Source: Actinernus sp. WN-2022 (lineage: Eukaryota > Cnidaria > Anthozoa > Actiniaria > Actinernidae). From it: 64,000 bases of DNA. The notes below the pieces were generated by a model that saw only the letters and a program-made list of their open reading frames with translations, was not told the DNA's origin and ran no database searches. Shown here in pieces: positions 35,245-46,891 of the stretch (positions within the stretch are counted from its first letter, which is position 1; each line of letters begins with the position of its first letter). The stretch lies in contig JAOWCC010000064.1 of NCBI GenBank assembly GCA_030867875.1, forward strand, positions 32,448,802-32,512,801, read 5' to 3'. Position numbers and translations under genes: made by a program.

Positions 35245-35490
35245 ATGCCACGAGGGCCAGATTTCGCTGCCGATGATCGCTTTTTTAGAACTTTTATCGT
35301 GAATGTTTTAAGGGAAAGTTTTGGAGTATACCATGTTGTTATTGTTTTACATACGAGTGAAGCTGAATATATGCAGTCATACAATGAACTACTGAAATCG
35401 AACCGACATGTGAAATCTCTAAACCTCATAAAAACCGTGAAAGAGCCGCTTAATCAGAATATTTGTAGCTTATTTCTAGTAAAATGTTGA
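35245..35490 (+). CDS. Unknown 81-codon ORF, doubtful
   Basis: An ATG frame with a protein-like alternation of hydrophobic and charged residues (FFRTFIVNVLRESFGVYHVV, then KTVKEPLNQNICSLFLV). It starts 60 bp past the hAT-like element. No known domain is recognised. It may be a single exon or a remnant. Confidence 0.25.
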   Translation: MPRGPDFAADDRFFRTFIVNVLRESFGVYHVVIVLHTSEAEYMQSYNELLKSNRHVKSLNLIKTVKEPLNQNICSLFLVKC

Positions 35491-35689
35491 TCGTTCAAAC
35501 AGACAAACGGCGCTGTTGTGATAAAATGGGCAACACATTGAAGTGTGAATAACGTTTGAAGTAAACATGCCAGCGAGCCTTTGAGAACTTTAGTTTAGTA
35601 GCTGATCGTTAAAAGAGAAACGGCACTGTTGCAGTAAAGCCGAACACATTGAAGTGTGAATACCGTGAATAAAGTTTGAAGTAAACGTG

Positions 35690-36440
35690 TCAGCGAAGGA
35701 AAGGGAAACACATCGAAGGCCAGGAGTACTCTGTAGCAATTAAATAATAGAAGTTAGAGCTTGTGAATCGAAAGTAGAAGGGGAGGAGTGACCAATAGAA
35801 ATTAAATAATACAACTGAAGGGGTGGGCTGTATCGAATCAAAAATAAAAGGGAGGGGGTAGACCGCATAGTAATTCAAAAATCAATGGGTAGGAGTTGCC
35901 TATAGCAATTAAATAATAGAACAGCAGGGGTATCTATAGTAATTAAATAATAGCAGGGGAGTGGTAGACTATAGTTATTCAAAATCAATGGGGTGTGGCC
36001 TAAAGTATTGAAATAATAGAACAGCAGGGGTACCCTATAGTAATTAAAAAATAGAAGGGGAGTGGTAGACTATAGTGACTCAAAATCAATGGAGTGTGGC
36101 GTATAGTAATTAAATAATAGAACAGCAGGTAGTAATTAATAGTAATTTAATAAAAGAAGGGAGGTTTTGCCTATAGTGAATAAAAAAATTGAAGGCAAGG
36201 CGTGGCCTATAGTAATTAAATAATAGAAGTTAGAGGGTGGACTAGTGAATCAAAAATAGAAGGGGAAAGTGGGCATTAGAAATTAAATAATAGAAGTAGA
36301 CAGGTAGGCTATATCGAATTAAAAATATACCGAGAGGGGTAGACTATAGTAATTCCAAACTCAATGGGTTGTGGCCTATAATAATTAAATAATACAACAG
36401 GCGGGGTACCCTATAATAATAAATTAACGACGGGGAGGTT
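35690..36440. repeat. Degenerate tandem array (CTATAGTAATTAAATAATAG)
   Basis: Some dozen diverged units of roughly 45-60 bp, each with TATAGTAATTAAATAATAGAA or similar followed by a G-rich word (GGGGAGTGG, AGCAGGGG). Too diverged to fix one unit length. Confidence 0.82.
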
Positions 36441-36837
36441 TGCCAGAATTTATATTCTCATGGTCGCCGATGTTCGCATTGCGGACCTATTTTTGTCTTT
36501 TATCTTCACACTGATCCAAGACACCCATCCAAGACTCCAATACAAAAATATACAAAAACTGCTCAGTTTCCTTTCACTTCTCGAAATCTGAGATATTGAA
36601 TCGCTTGTTGTTTTTCTCTATGTACTGTGGCCGGTACAAAATTCCAAATGGGATAATTTTAAGAAAAACTATTTTAACTTGTCGTGACAATGTGTTCATT
36701 AGACTTTCTCAAAGTGCTCCGTCCGCTTTTATTTTTACGATTTGGGTTGACGAGGGTCGACCACTCGCGACTTGTTCGCTTTCCTGTCGCCCGGAGAAAA
36801 AGCGTGGTCGACTTGCGAGTCTATGTGTTCATTATTT
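36441..36837. other. Non-coding spacer
   Basis: No gene seen; the long frame through here and the next element does not start with ATG. Confidence 0.4.
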
Positions 36838-37135
36838 AACAAATAGAAGATGGTTCTCCATGTACTATAACAAAATAATGCACGCTCGAGGTCTTGAAAA
36901 ACTGTGGATGCACGAGTGGAAAGCGAGTCCATTTAGCAGCTTTTCACTGAAGACCTCGAAAGTGCCATATTTTGTTATAGGACATAGGAGAATCATCTTC
37001 TATTTGTTTTATAATATAAAAATCGATCTACTCGGAAAGAAATTCTTGAGCGTGCATTATAAGAAAATCAAGCACGCTGAGCAGCCAATAAAATCGCGCG
37101 TTCTTAGGACCCTCCCGTCATTGATATTATAAAAT
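36838..37135 (+). mobile_element. Bipartite double-hairpin MITE, second family
   Basis: The head hairpin (36838-37003) has arms with AACAAATAGAAGATG and CTATAACAAAAT. The tail hairpin (37003-37135) starts TTTTATAATAT and ends ATATTATAAAA, with CCAATAAAATCGCGCG inside. The layout copies that of 8927-9256 although the sequence is different. Confidence 0.8.
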
Positions 37136-39577
37136 AGGATAAGTTGTTCAATACAAAAACCGATATGAAAAAGAACACAGCACAAAGTACATCATGACAC
37201 GTTAGTACAATATGAAACAACGAATAAAGGCATTATAAGATTCGATCTAAGAGGGACAATTAAACTGTCACTCAGTTAAATGACCATTTTAATGTTTTTG
37301 AGTTTTGGTTGGCGATGGAAGAAAATGTAACCAATCATAGATGGGGAAAGCACTTCAGAATTGAATGCGTTTTTTCACTACTAGCTATTTTAGACAAGAC
37401 AAGTACAGAACATTAAACGAACCACTTTTAGTACGGAGCACCTGCAAATGTTATCGAGTTCTGCCTACACTTTTCTGTCAAAAAAACGAACCCAGAGTTC
37501 ATCAAATGTCGCAAACAAAGATGGCAGTTACATACTATTTATTTCCAAAACACGACAGTATGCCAAAGAGATATTTCAGGCTTTTCCGTCGTCAAGATAA
37601 CAGTATTCAATCCCCTGTATACGACTTGAAAAATGTATTCTATGGTATGGGTTTGATAATCGCATGATCGTAACCGAGGACAATTGGCGCGCGCTGAATT
37701 TTGGTATGGTAATTTTTGAGGGAATACTACAGGTTACCCAAAATAATAATATCATTGTTTGACATTCTTGTCGCAAATAGAGAGGAAGCAATTTAAGAAA
37801 GCTTTATATTTCTCAGGCAAAGATGAAGTTGAAAATACTATCAGAATACTCTGCTAGGCTTTCGAGAACATTATTTTTCGCAACTCTCCCCGGCTCCCGC
37901 TTGAATTTTGTAAGACCCCACCTTGTACTGAGCTCTCTCTCTCTGAGCTCTCTTCTCTCTCTCTCTCCCTCTCTCCTGTTGGACTCTAGTTCTTTGGTGT
38001 ATATGGTTATTTGCAGCTGTTAATCTAATAAATTGTATGACGCGTGTATGTTTTTCCCTAGGCATCCAGAATGAATAGCCGCTCAAACCACGATGGCAGC
38101 TGCTTACACAAGCAAAACAACATCAGTATCGACACAAATGCACAGCGTGGAAGACCAATGGAGGGCAATTCATTCCTGCAATAAATGTTGAAATAGTTAC
38201 CACGAAATATAAATTAAATAGAAAATTATTTATGCCCTGTTTACAACAAGATGGCCATTTTGCAGACTTTTAATAGTAGTTATGTAATATGCCGCGGATT
38301 TTATTCTGTCTGAGCACTTACGACTCCAACCATGCGTTGGTCAGTTTGACGGTCCATCGATGTTTTTTCCGGTACGTGGTGATATATCACACAAGAAATG
38401 AACCTTTTGAATAAGCAAGAAATATCTTAGAATGCCATATGTTAAACAAACAACAACCCGCCTGTGAGATTGAAATCAACAACTTGTCGTAAGTGGTCGT
38501 AAAGAAATAAACTACATGAGTTAAACCAAAGTATAAAGAATAAAATGAATTCCATCTTCAAAAGCTGGTAGAACTCGCACTGCAGGTACCATATGTCTGT
38601 TGGATAAAAAGAAATCATTAGTGTGCTAGCTTGGATTAAACGGTATCTGAATGAAAAAGTTTGTTGAAAGCGGAAAGGATTTTAATGTTATGCCTTATAT
38701 TAAGAGCTAATCGTTCTCGAAATTAAAATGTACAGTTTCTCTACTTTATCGCTTCAAAATTGACTACGTCACTGATACTTGTTGACGGCTCAGTATTTTG
38801 CTCTTGGAGATATATCAGTCTCTGCTGTACGACATACACATTGTTTATTGAATTATGATGTTCCTTGCACCTAAGGACACTGAGAACTAAAGCATTGGAT
38901 ATACCGAAACATTCAGTGCCTGTCTCTAGAAATAAACTTCAAAAACGTGTGCACAAAGTTGTCTATCAACAATCCGTTTTTCTTTAGATTTCCATGTTTT
39001 GGACATGAACCAGGCGTACAACGAGCGTTGTTAGCATAGTCAGTATTTTTTTATGATGTAATGCTTCCAATGTATGTTTGGTGAAGTACAAACTTAACTT
39101 AATTTATTTAAGTCTTATTTATTTTTCTCTTTTTGAGTAAGTTTTGTTTGGAAGTCGAGGGGAATGTCGTTGCAATGTGAGATTTTTAATTTTTAATTGA
39201 CCAGACTGACCACCATGATTAAAATCAACCCAAATAACGCTAGCAATGAAAACTTTCTTTACTCAGCCATCATGGAAAATATGCTCTTTTTTTAATCTAA
39301 TACAAAGAAACCAAAACATCCTAAAAATTCTAAAAATTCTCATATCACCGACTTTCTCGAAGCTTCCAACAACCATTAATTACCGGCCTCTATCAAATTG
39401 TTTTATTAATAATATTATGGACCTGTGGCGAGCCTTTCAAGCAGATCTTCACAATGTTCGATTAGAATTAATTGATTTTCTGCGTGTGGCCAAGATTCGA
39501 CACTTCGCAGATGCCACACCTGCGCCTTGTTATTCACTCTTGCAAAACAAGAATTATTTTGTTAGAGCGGGCCATTA
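37136..39577. other. Non-coding region
   Basis: A CT-rich microsatellite lies at about 37933-37978. At 38050-38184 an acceptor-like ttttccctag precedes a 37-codon ATG frame, too weak to call an exon. Otherwise nothing is recognised. Confidence 0.4.
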
Positions 39578-39677
39578 GTCGCTAACCAGCTAATGGAGCA
39601 GTGTATTTTTACGAGTCATGTATTTTTGGCGAGCTTAGGCGAGCAAAATGCACAGTTGTATTAGCTGGTTAGTCGAC
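39578..39677. mobile_element. 100-bp hairpin MITE
   Basis: GTCGCTAACCAGCTAATGGA and the complement of TTAGCTGGTTAGTCGAC pair, with GCAGTGTA/TGCACAGTTG extending the stem imperfectly. Confidence 0.8.
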
Positions 39678-40793
39678 AAGTAAGTTGTTTATTATAGAAA
39701 TCTGAAAAAACTCACTATGCGAGTAACGGGGAATCAATTATTTTTTTACTTTCCCAATAACCTCTCATATTTCTTTCGTTCCTGTGCATATTGCATGTGT
39801 TTGTTTCTAGATAATAAAGAGTCATATTGGCTTCGACACTGCAGAATGATAATTATTCTGTTATCTCAGAAAACAGCTTCGAGACCAGTTTTGGGAGCCA
39901 AAGCGGCGGATATGAGAATATTTCAGTTAATATAAAAATCTGTGCAATTGACTTAGATTCTTGACCACTGGGCACCATCATCTTTTATGGGTCAAGAATT
40001 GACACGAAATTAGATTATGGTACCGAAGAAAAGCAAATTGTCACAATGTACTTTTGAAAGTAGAAGCCTACGCTTCAATAAGGGGAAAGATTACAGAGAA
40101 GACTAATTTTCCTCTTTATGTAGTCTAAAAACAACAAAACAGCATAAAACCGGTTGCTCATCAACTAAATGGTTTTATTGTTTTGGCAGCCGGTTTTCTT
40201 TCACTCATTTTGCAATCATGATGATGGTTGGTATATTCTCTTCCGTTCACTTGTCTTCGATTACCTTCTGATTGAGTTCTATAATTCTCGACGACTAATT
40301 TATCTATTTACAACCACTCAAACACAGTTTAAGATTTCGGTTAAAATTTTAACTTCATGGCTAGTTTTTTATTGTTTTTACCGCGCGGTTTTTAAAGACA
40401 CACCAGCCGAGAGAAGATACACACCTGAGCAAAACGACTCCCCACACCAACAAACGCGTGCCTCATTAAAGCAGTACCACCCCCTAGGGTACCAGGTGGG
40501 TCATAGCTATAAGAGCAGAACATATCACGCTATGATATTAGTATCAGTATTCTCTTCTGACGGTTGGGAACATCCGTATGCAAGCTCCCACTTTCTCACT
40601 CGCCTTCAAAACTTTATAACTTCAAGAACGGATATCCAGATGCATGGAAGCAATTCTGAGTTTCTAACGTCAGATTTTTCTTCTGTGATTTCGATGATGA
40701 CAGCTTGTGATGCGTAGTTAATGTCGGTCTACAGTCTGGATGAGAGAGAGACGGAATTGAATTAATATTCTATTAAGACATCCAAGCATTGCA

Positions 40794-40803
40794 TATATAT
40801 AAA
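40794..40803 (+). promoter_or_regulatory. TATA-like box upstream of the receptor gene
   Basis: TATATATAAA lies 49 bp before the ATG. If used, the transcript start would fall near 40825 and the 5' leader would be only some 25-30 bases. Confidence 0.35.
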
Positions 40804-40852
40804 TTATAGACAACACGCTCACTAAGCCGACGCCAAAGTATTGAACGCTGAG

Positions 40853-42169
40853 ATGTCTCCAAACACGACAGAGAATGTAGACTTGCGCGTGAATGTCGCT
40901 TTGAGCCAAAATAACTCGTCACCGAAAACTAATTTGACCTTACCAAGTTATTTGCACGAAACGTTAGCTATAACTATCACAAAGTTCTTTATTCTCTGTG
41001 TTATCGCCCTGTTTGGATTCGCCGGGAACATTGTCGTCGTGGTCGTATCGACGAAGCGAAAAGCCTTCAAATCCTCACTGGATCTCTACCTCAAGAATCT
41101 GGCCATCGCAGACCTCGGATTCCTGTTACTTATAATCCCGCCCGGGGTTCTTAAAGCAGAGATTCCTTTCCATTGGCCTTTGGGGGAAAACGTTTGTCGG
41201 TATATCTACCCAATGGTGGAGATTTTTCACGGCGCGTCTGTTTGGACAATAGTAGCTGTAGCCATCGAACGATATCGTAACATCGTTGGGCTGGCTCGGG
41301 TTCGACGGAAGGGCGAATCCAGGAGATCGGCAATGATAGCCATGGTGTTCGTGTGGGCTTTCTCGTTCATCGTTTTCAGTGTTCCTGAGTACTTAATGAT
41401 ACGGTACATAGAGACTGCAAACAATACGATCTGCACCATAGATCCGCCTGATCCAGACGGAAAAGAAATCGCACTCCAGTTTTATATCATATTCTTGTTA
41501 GTATTCGGCTCGTATTTATTGCCCCTCTCAGTGGTAATCTGGACCTATGTGGCAATTTCAAGGCAGCTGATGAGAAGTAATGCGTTCCTAAAGGGAATTA
41601 AGGGTGACATCTCACATAAAAACAGGAAAGAACCATGCAAGAACAAGGAACCTAAGCGCTCGAACAACGACTCTTTACTATTCCGTGAAACGAAAAAGAA
41701 ACGTGACGAAGATCTCAGAATTTCAGAGAGAGATGGACGGCGTCTGACACAAAACAAACGAGCGAAAAAAATACTAACACCCGTTGCAATTACATTTGCA
41801 GTATCAATGCTGCCAATAAACGTCATGCGAATAGTGATTATGTACTGGCGGGAAATCGTGCTTCAGAAATACTACCGGATTCTGTTTTTTATCACAATTA
41901 TTTTCGTCACCGCCAACTCCTCTCTTAATCCTTTGGTTTATTCAATAGTAAGTCGTGACTTTCGACAAGCATTGAAATCGCTTTTTAAAAAATCTTTACC
42001 GAGAAAAAAGAGTACGACTTCGAACTCGTATTTGAACTGCAAAGCGCCTGCGTTTGTGGACCCGGTGACGCGGCCGCGCTCTCAAACGACTTCATCTATG
42101 ATGACCACGAATCAGTCACGCCTGCTTCGCGGGAAACAACTTCCAGCTTCGAATGATACGAAGCTTTAA
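40853..42169 (+). CDS. Class A (rhodopsin-like) G-protein-coupled receptor
   Basis: A single uninterrupted exon encodes 438 residues; the upstream in-frame TTG at 40841 is not a likely start, so the ATG at 40853 is chosen (G at -3). The N-terminus has N-glycosylation sequons (N4, N20/N21, N27). Seven membrane segments lie near 42-66, 79-99, 116-138, 160-178, 209-236, 306-330 and 344-367. Family marks are GN at 58-59, LAIAD with D87, W108, C115 paired with C194, ERY at 139-141, P321 and NPLVY at 359-363, then a helix-8-like SRDFRQAL. The intracellular loop 3 (about 237-305) is long and very basic. In segment 6 the usual CWxP is SMLP, so the toggle Trp is absent. The receptor acts at the plasma membrane through heterotrimeric G proteins; a peptide-type ligand is a guess from overall style. 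Confidence 0.93.
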   Translation: MSPNTTENVDLRVNVALSQNNSSPKTNLTLPSYLHETLAITITKFFILCVIALFGFAGNIVVVVVSTKRKAFKSSLDLYLKNLAIADLGFLLLIIPPGVLKAEIPFHWPLGENVCRYIYPMVEIFHGASVWTIVAVAIERYRNIVGLARVRRKGESRRSAMIAMVFVWAFSFIVFSVPEYLMIRYIETANNTICTIDPPDPDGKEIALQFYIIFLLVFGSYLLPLSVVIWTYVAISRQLMRSNAFLKGIKGDISHKNRKEPCKNKEPKRSNNDSLLFRETKKKRDEDLRISERDGRRLTQNKRAKKILTPVAITFAVSMLPINVMRIVIMYWREIVLQKYYRILFFITIIFVTANSSLNPLVYSIVSRDFRQALKSLFKKSLPRKKSTTSNSYLNCKAPAFVDPVTRPRSQTTSSMMTTNQSRLLRGKQLPASNDTKL

Positions 42170-42338
42170 ATAAGTTCCACTATAAAAAGCAAAACAATAG
42201 ATCACAGTTTCCGTCTCTGTATAATGAATTCAAACACGTAGATCTACGTAAAGTTAATAATCACTTCTTACGATTTTCAACAAAATCGTTTTGTAATTAA
42301 CAATTTTACCTTACCGCCTTTTAGAACTTGATGGTTGA

Positions 42339-42344
42339 AATAAA
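42339..42344 (+). terminator. AATAAA polyadenylation signal for the receptor gene
   Basis: This AATAAA lies 170 bp after the stop codon. Confidence 0.5.
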
Positions 42345-45300
42345 AGAAATTAGCACCAGTGTAGCTTACGTGTCGCTTATATTAAAGTTTCGTCGTGATA
42401 CTGGTTGAAAAAGACATTTCAAAACCCGGCATTTTACATGAAAATTATTCAAAATTCACTGCGCATTTTTCATTTCTTCATAATAATGGGGTTTATGTGT
42501 CAAACTTTGCCGACAATAACTCTTAAAATACGACCACATCTCAGATTTCCTGTCAATGTCAAATTGCTAGGAAAATGACTCACGGAATACCACAAGTACC
42601 CTTTTATAACATGAAAATAGGATCGGCTAATACCAGAAAGGAAATATATACTAGATGAACATGTTTTATTTTCGAAGCAGTTATCCGACTGATCAACACC
42701 GGGAGTCTTTCCTGTAAAAAGGGACTACAAAATGGTAAATAAGTCTTTCGGAAATTTGCAGTCGGAAGCAGATGATGTATTTAAAAACCAAAACCCTAAA
42801 TCGCCGGTAATCGCCCATTAATGTGGACGCCTAACATGAATTTGACGCCAAGCCCAACTAAAATATAATCACTGCTGCCGTATTTCTACTATAATTTCAG
42901 ACATTTTCCGCTAGTCAAACAACAAATTTAGTATCTTGCCAGAAGTTCAAGTGCTTGTTTAATGCGTTGCCACGGGGAAAAACAAAATGAACTTAGCTTC
43001 AATGAGGTAAACAACCCTAGGGCATCTTTGAAAGAGTTAGAATATTCAAATGCTTGCACTAAAAAGTTGTTTTGCTTCGATTCGGATAGATGTGGTTTCT
43101 CGCACTGTACTGGCTTTTTCAATTTACTACCCCAGGTAACTTAACCCCAATAAGAATATCTGAACCGAATAAAAATAAACTTAGTTTCAATGAGATAAAC
43201 AGCCCTATGGCACTTTGAAAGAGCTAGAATATTCAAATTCTTGCACTTAAAACTTGTTTTGCTTCGATTCGGGTAGATGCGGTTTCTCGCACTCTACTGG
43301 TTTTTTTGATATTTCAGTATCTATAGTTGTAAACTTCTCCTACTGTGTTTTAATTATCGGAAGGGACGGAGGGTAGAAAAGAAGGTGAGACTAAAGTTCA
43401 CGATCATTTAGTTACAACAAATATAGGAGACAATATTGTGTTGAACTTTTTAGAAACGAAGACCGATACGGATCAAAATCATTTTGTTCCATCTTAGGCA
43501 CAAAAGGTTGTATTCGATTCATGCCGGAATCATCTATATACTTCTGTAAACATTATGGCCTAGCCAGTCATTGAGTCGGAGCGAAGCTGACTCCCTAAGT
43601 TTCGACTTAAATAATGTTTGCGGCTTTTTGTTTCATATCTCGTCTTTGAATACAAAGTAGTCACGCAACCGCAAATATAGCAGGGAAAAATAGCAAAACA
43701 TGGAAAAGAATTAGTTGGTATACCTCACTGTTCTTGTCGATATGTCATTGCCTACACTACAGTCATCGTATTCAGTTGAAACTTGAGACTGAGTTTTGGA
43801 TCAATTTTCGCCGTGCGCTGGAACTGAATAAGGGAACAAGGTTTATAACGTTTATAATGACTAAACCAAGCGATCTTTAAGGAGAGAGCAAAGGACGGAA
43901 AAGTATCTAGATTCGTATTTTATGTCAGGTCTGTTGACCCAACTTAAATAGACCTTATATAATATCACCATTCCCCGTTATGTGGAGCGGCACTTTAATT
44001 TGTTTGTTTGTTTGTTGGATTCTCGCAATTTTCACGAAAATGGTCTACTGCTAATGTACTGTGATCGCAAAAGGGAACATTCCAGTTATATTAAAATGCT
44101 TCCGATTTAATACTTAGAGGTAACATCAGTCACCGACAAAGTAAAGTTTCTAGAAGGTTAAGGAGGCGACTCAGACAAGCCTTAATTATCAGAAACATTG
44201 GAGACGAACAACAGAACTAAGAGTAACTTAGAGGCGCAGGGAAAGGGGGGGGGGGGGGGGGGGGGCGGAGTGGCTAAGGGGGCAGTTGCCTCCCTCCCCC
44301 CGCTCAGTCCCTGAAGAGAAATTGACAGAAATCATCAATGAAAATGTCCCAGAATTCATCATTTTGCCCCCCCCCCCCCCCAATTTTCAGGACCTCCCTA
44401 CGCCCTGACAAGCACTGCCAATTTCGAATTCGGTTGTTGCGCCAGCATTTTTCTGCTATACTCAATTTTGCAAATTCCGTCCAAAACTGAAAACATGACG
44501 CATGTATTTACCCGGCTCTCTATAATCTTCTTCCTTTAGCTAAACCTATCTTTAAAAACATTAGTTCTGTCGATCCTTGTTGATGTAGATGTATATCTTG
44601 ACGTCACTCAAATCAGTCTTGCAAAAAGTTTCCCAATACTCTGATAATTTTGGATAAAACATCAAGTACAATTAAAACTGATTCAGTCCAATTGTATATA
44701 TTTGTAATAGTTCTTTTTCAAATAATTTACTTCAACGACATAACGTGCTATTAAGCTTGGTAATTTATGTTGTATTGTTTCTGTAATAATGAATAATAAT
44801 AAAGTGTAAAAATATGAAATGTTTCTTTTTCTTTTTATGCCTTTTCTCAATTGTTCTAGTTTTTTGTCGCACTGCTTGGATTTAAAAATCTTGGATTCAA
44901 TCTTGTGAAGAAGCTTTACATGCATATATTTTGCATGCCCTGTCAATATACTCTTACAGTTGATTAATGCATCTTATATAATTCCTAATATCTAAGTACT
45001 TTCCTTTGTCTCGTTGTGTTCATATTCATAGTTGCTTTGCAATCGTGTCTCAGGAAAGTATGACTGTAGTGCTCAATATCTTTCTTCTTTCGAGTTGCGT
45101 GGAAAGTAATAGTTGCTTTAACCGATGCGCCCTCGTTTTGTCGTAATTTCTTCCCCACCCCAATCTTCATTTCAACGGTTCCTTATAGAAACGAGAGACT
45201 GATTGAAAAAGCGGACAAATGATATCGATACATCCAACACATGGCTTGTACACACGTTTTTTGACACTTAGTTACCCCCATGTACCTATAATATACCTGT

Positions 45301-45599
45301 GCCTTGAAAAACATTGCGGCCTATACAGCCGCGATCACAATGATTCCAGTAACGCGTACGGTTCGAGACTTCTTGTACACGAACCCTAGTCCATAGAATG
45401 AAGATGTATTATATTCAGTTCGCATTAGAAATCCAAAAGCGACATATGAAACCTAAATTCGAGTTTTGGGAGTCCATTTTAGTCGGTATCGAGACAAATC
45501 AAGTCAATATTTGGAAATTCCCTCCACCATAAATTATACTGATTTTCACCCATAAACTCATCCAGCAGCAAGCTTTCCTATCTCTTCTACAAAACCAGT
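42345..45599. other. Non-coding region
   Basis: No gene supported. It holds a local tandem duplication (42970-43315), a poly-G run (44246-44265) with a matching C-rich stretch, and a poly-C run (about 44369-44382). Confidence 0.45.
42970..43315. repeat. Tandem duplication, about 190-bp period
   Basis: 42977-43129 and 43167-43310 are about 85-90% alike by eye, sharing TTTGAAAGAG, GAATATTCAAAT and TTGTTTTGCTTCGATTCGG. Confidence 0.85.
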
Positions 45600-45745
45600 T
45601 TTGTATTGTATTGTATTTTATTCGCCACTAATAGAATTTACAAAGTAGATAATACAAAGTAATATATAAAGGTTAGTGGCGAGGAAGCCTAAAAAGAAAC
45701 CATTAAGGGCTTATGTGAATTTAGGCTTCCTCATAGGACAACAGC
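45600..45745 (-). mobile_element. Short LINE/SINE 3' tail
   Basis: Read on the minus strand, the segment carries AGGCTTCCTCGCCACTAAC, then GTGGCGAATAAAATACAATA, and ends in ATACA repeats. Such pentamer tails mark 3' ends of CR1/L2-like LINEs or SINEs that use their machinery. Confidence 0.55.
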
Positions 45746-46403
45746 AAGTGGATAGATATAGCAAGTAACTATGACGAACTGGCGTTTTTTTCCTTGTTAT
45801 TGTTTGTGTTACCTGTATTCTTAATAATAATTAATCATGATTAATATTTACGAAAGAGATAGGATTTAAAATTTACTTTGAAAAGAGATATTGACTGGAT
45901 AAGAAAGAATCTTCCTATTTTTTAACTGAAAGATTTAGATTTTTTCGGAACCTCAGTTCAGTTGAAATCAGTCACATAATATATGTTAATATATTTGAAG
46001 CGATCACAGTGACTTCAGTATCTTTTGTCTCCTGTATTGGTTTATTTTTATATTGAGCTTCAGGTTTCGGCAAGATTATACATACATAAGACCTTCTCTT
46101 TTTATAAAAAAGTCAATATTTTAGATGCACTCAGTTTTTAGTTTCAAATATAAAACAAACTTGTGTTCCGTTGTATTGTTCGCGCTTTGTGATTTCCTAG
46201 CGCTGTTATTGTTATTTTATCCTGTTTCCTGTTTGAGTCTGACCGCATAGTTTTCTGTTATCAAAACTTCAATGTTATTCCCAGCACTTCTGTAGTAATT
46301 TCTACTGATTGCAAGATGTCGTCATGACTGAAAATTTAAACTTAAGCCTGAAATGGTTCAGCTGCGTGGAGATTTCTTAATGAAAATATCGCGGGGGAAA
46401 ATG

Positions 46404-46454
46404 TAGCCTGGGAAACCAGCCGACTCTTATAGAGTCGGCTGGTTTCCCAGGCTA
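46404..46454. mobile_element. 51-bp perfect palindrome with 9-bp target duplication
   Basis: A 24-base arm starting TAGCCTGGGAAACCAGCC, a TAT centre, then the exact reverse complement. It is flanked by GGGAAAATG at 46395-46403 and 46455-46463. The TAGCCTG terminus and duplication length match element D, suggesting the same transposase family (inference). Confidence 0.9.
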
Positions 46455-46566
46455 GGGAAAATGTTACTACAAATCAAACACATCCCTTTAACTAGCCCGT
46501 CGTTATTTTTTTTTTTAACTAGCTATACATGTTTCATTCGAAGCAAGAGATTACGAATTAATAGGA

Positions 46567-46891
46567 ATTATAATATAGATACGATAGTACGCGCGCTCTG
46601 ATTGGCTAAAAAGCCATGTTTTATCCGAGTATATAACATGGTTTGCCGTGTTTTATTGTTTTCAACTGGCGGTTTCCTTTCATCGCGCGTGTAAATCTAT
46701 ATTATAAAACAAATGAAGAAGCCTTAAATCCATGTTTTATACTATCATAAAACACTCTGGTCATTTGAGAACACTCGACAAATGTCGAAAGCACGCGCCT
46801 TCGGCTTGTGCTTTAACATTTCTCTCATGTTCTCAAATGCCCATCGTGTTTTATGATAGTATAAAACATGGCTAAGGCTTCTTTATTTGTT
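46567..46891 (+). mobile_element. Bipartite double-hairpin MITE, copy 2
   Basis: The near-identical reverse complement of 8927-9256, including GCGCGCTCTGATTGGCT and the GCACGCGCCTTCGGCTTGTG loop region. The 83-codon ORF starting inside it is not a gene. Confidence 0.9.

Noticed and set aside
36596..37132. 178-codon ORF
   Set aside because: It starts at TTG and runs through both halves of a hairpin element; no protein family is recognised.
39246..39578. 110-codon ORF with a NYRPLSN string, reminiscent of LINE reverse transcriptase
   Set aside because: Only that one short string resembles the family and no neighbouring reverse-transcriptase motifs were found.
40841..40852. Four extra N-terminal codons for the receptor
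   Set aside because: They begin at TTG. In an animal gene the ATG at 40853 is the expected start.
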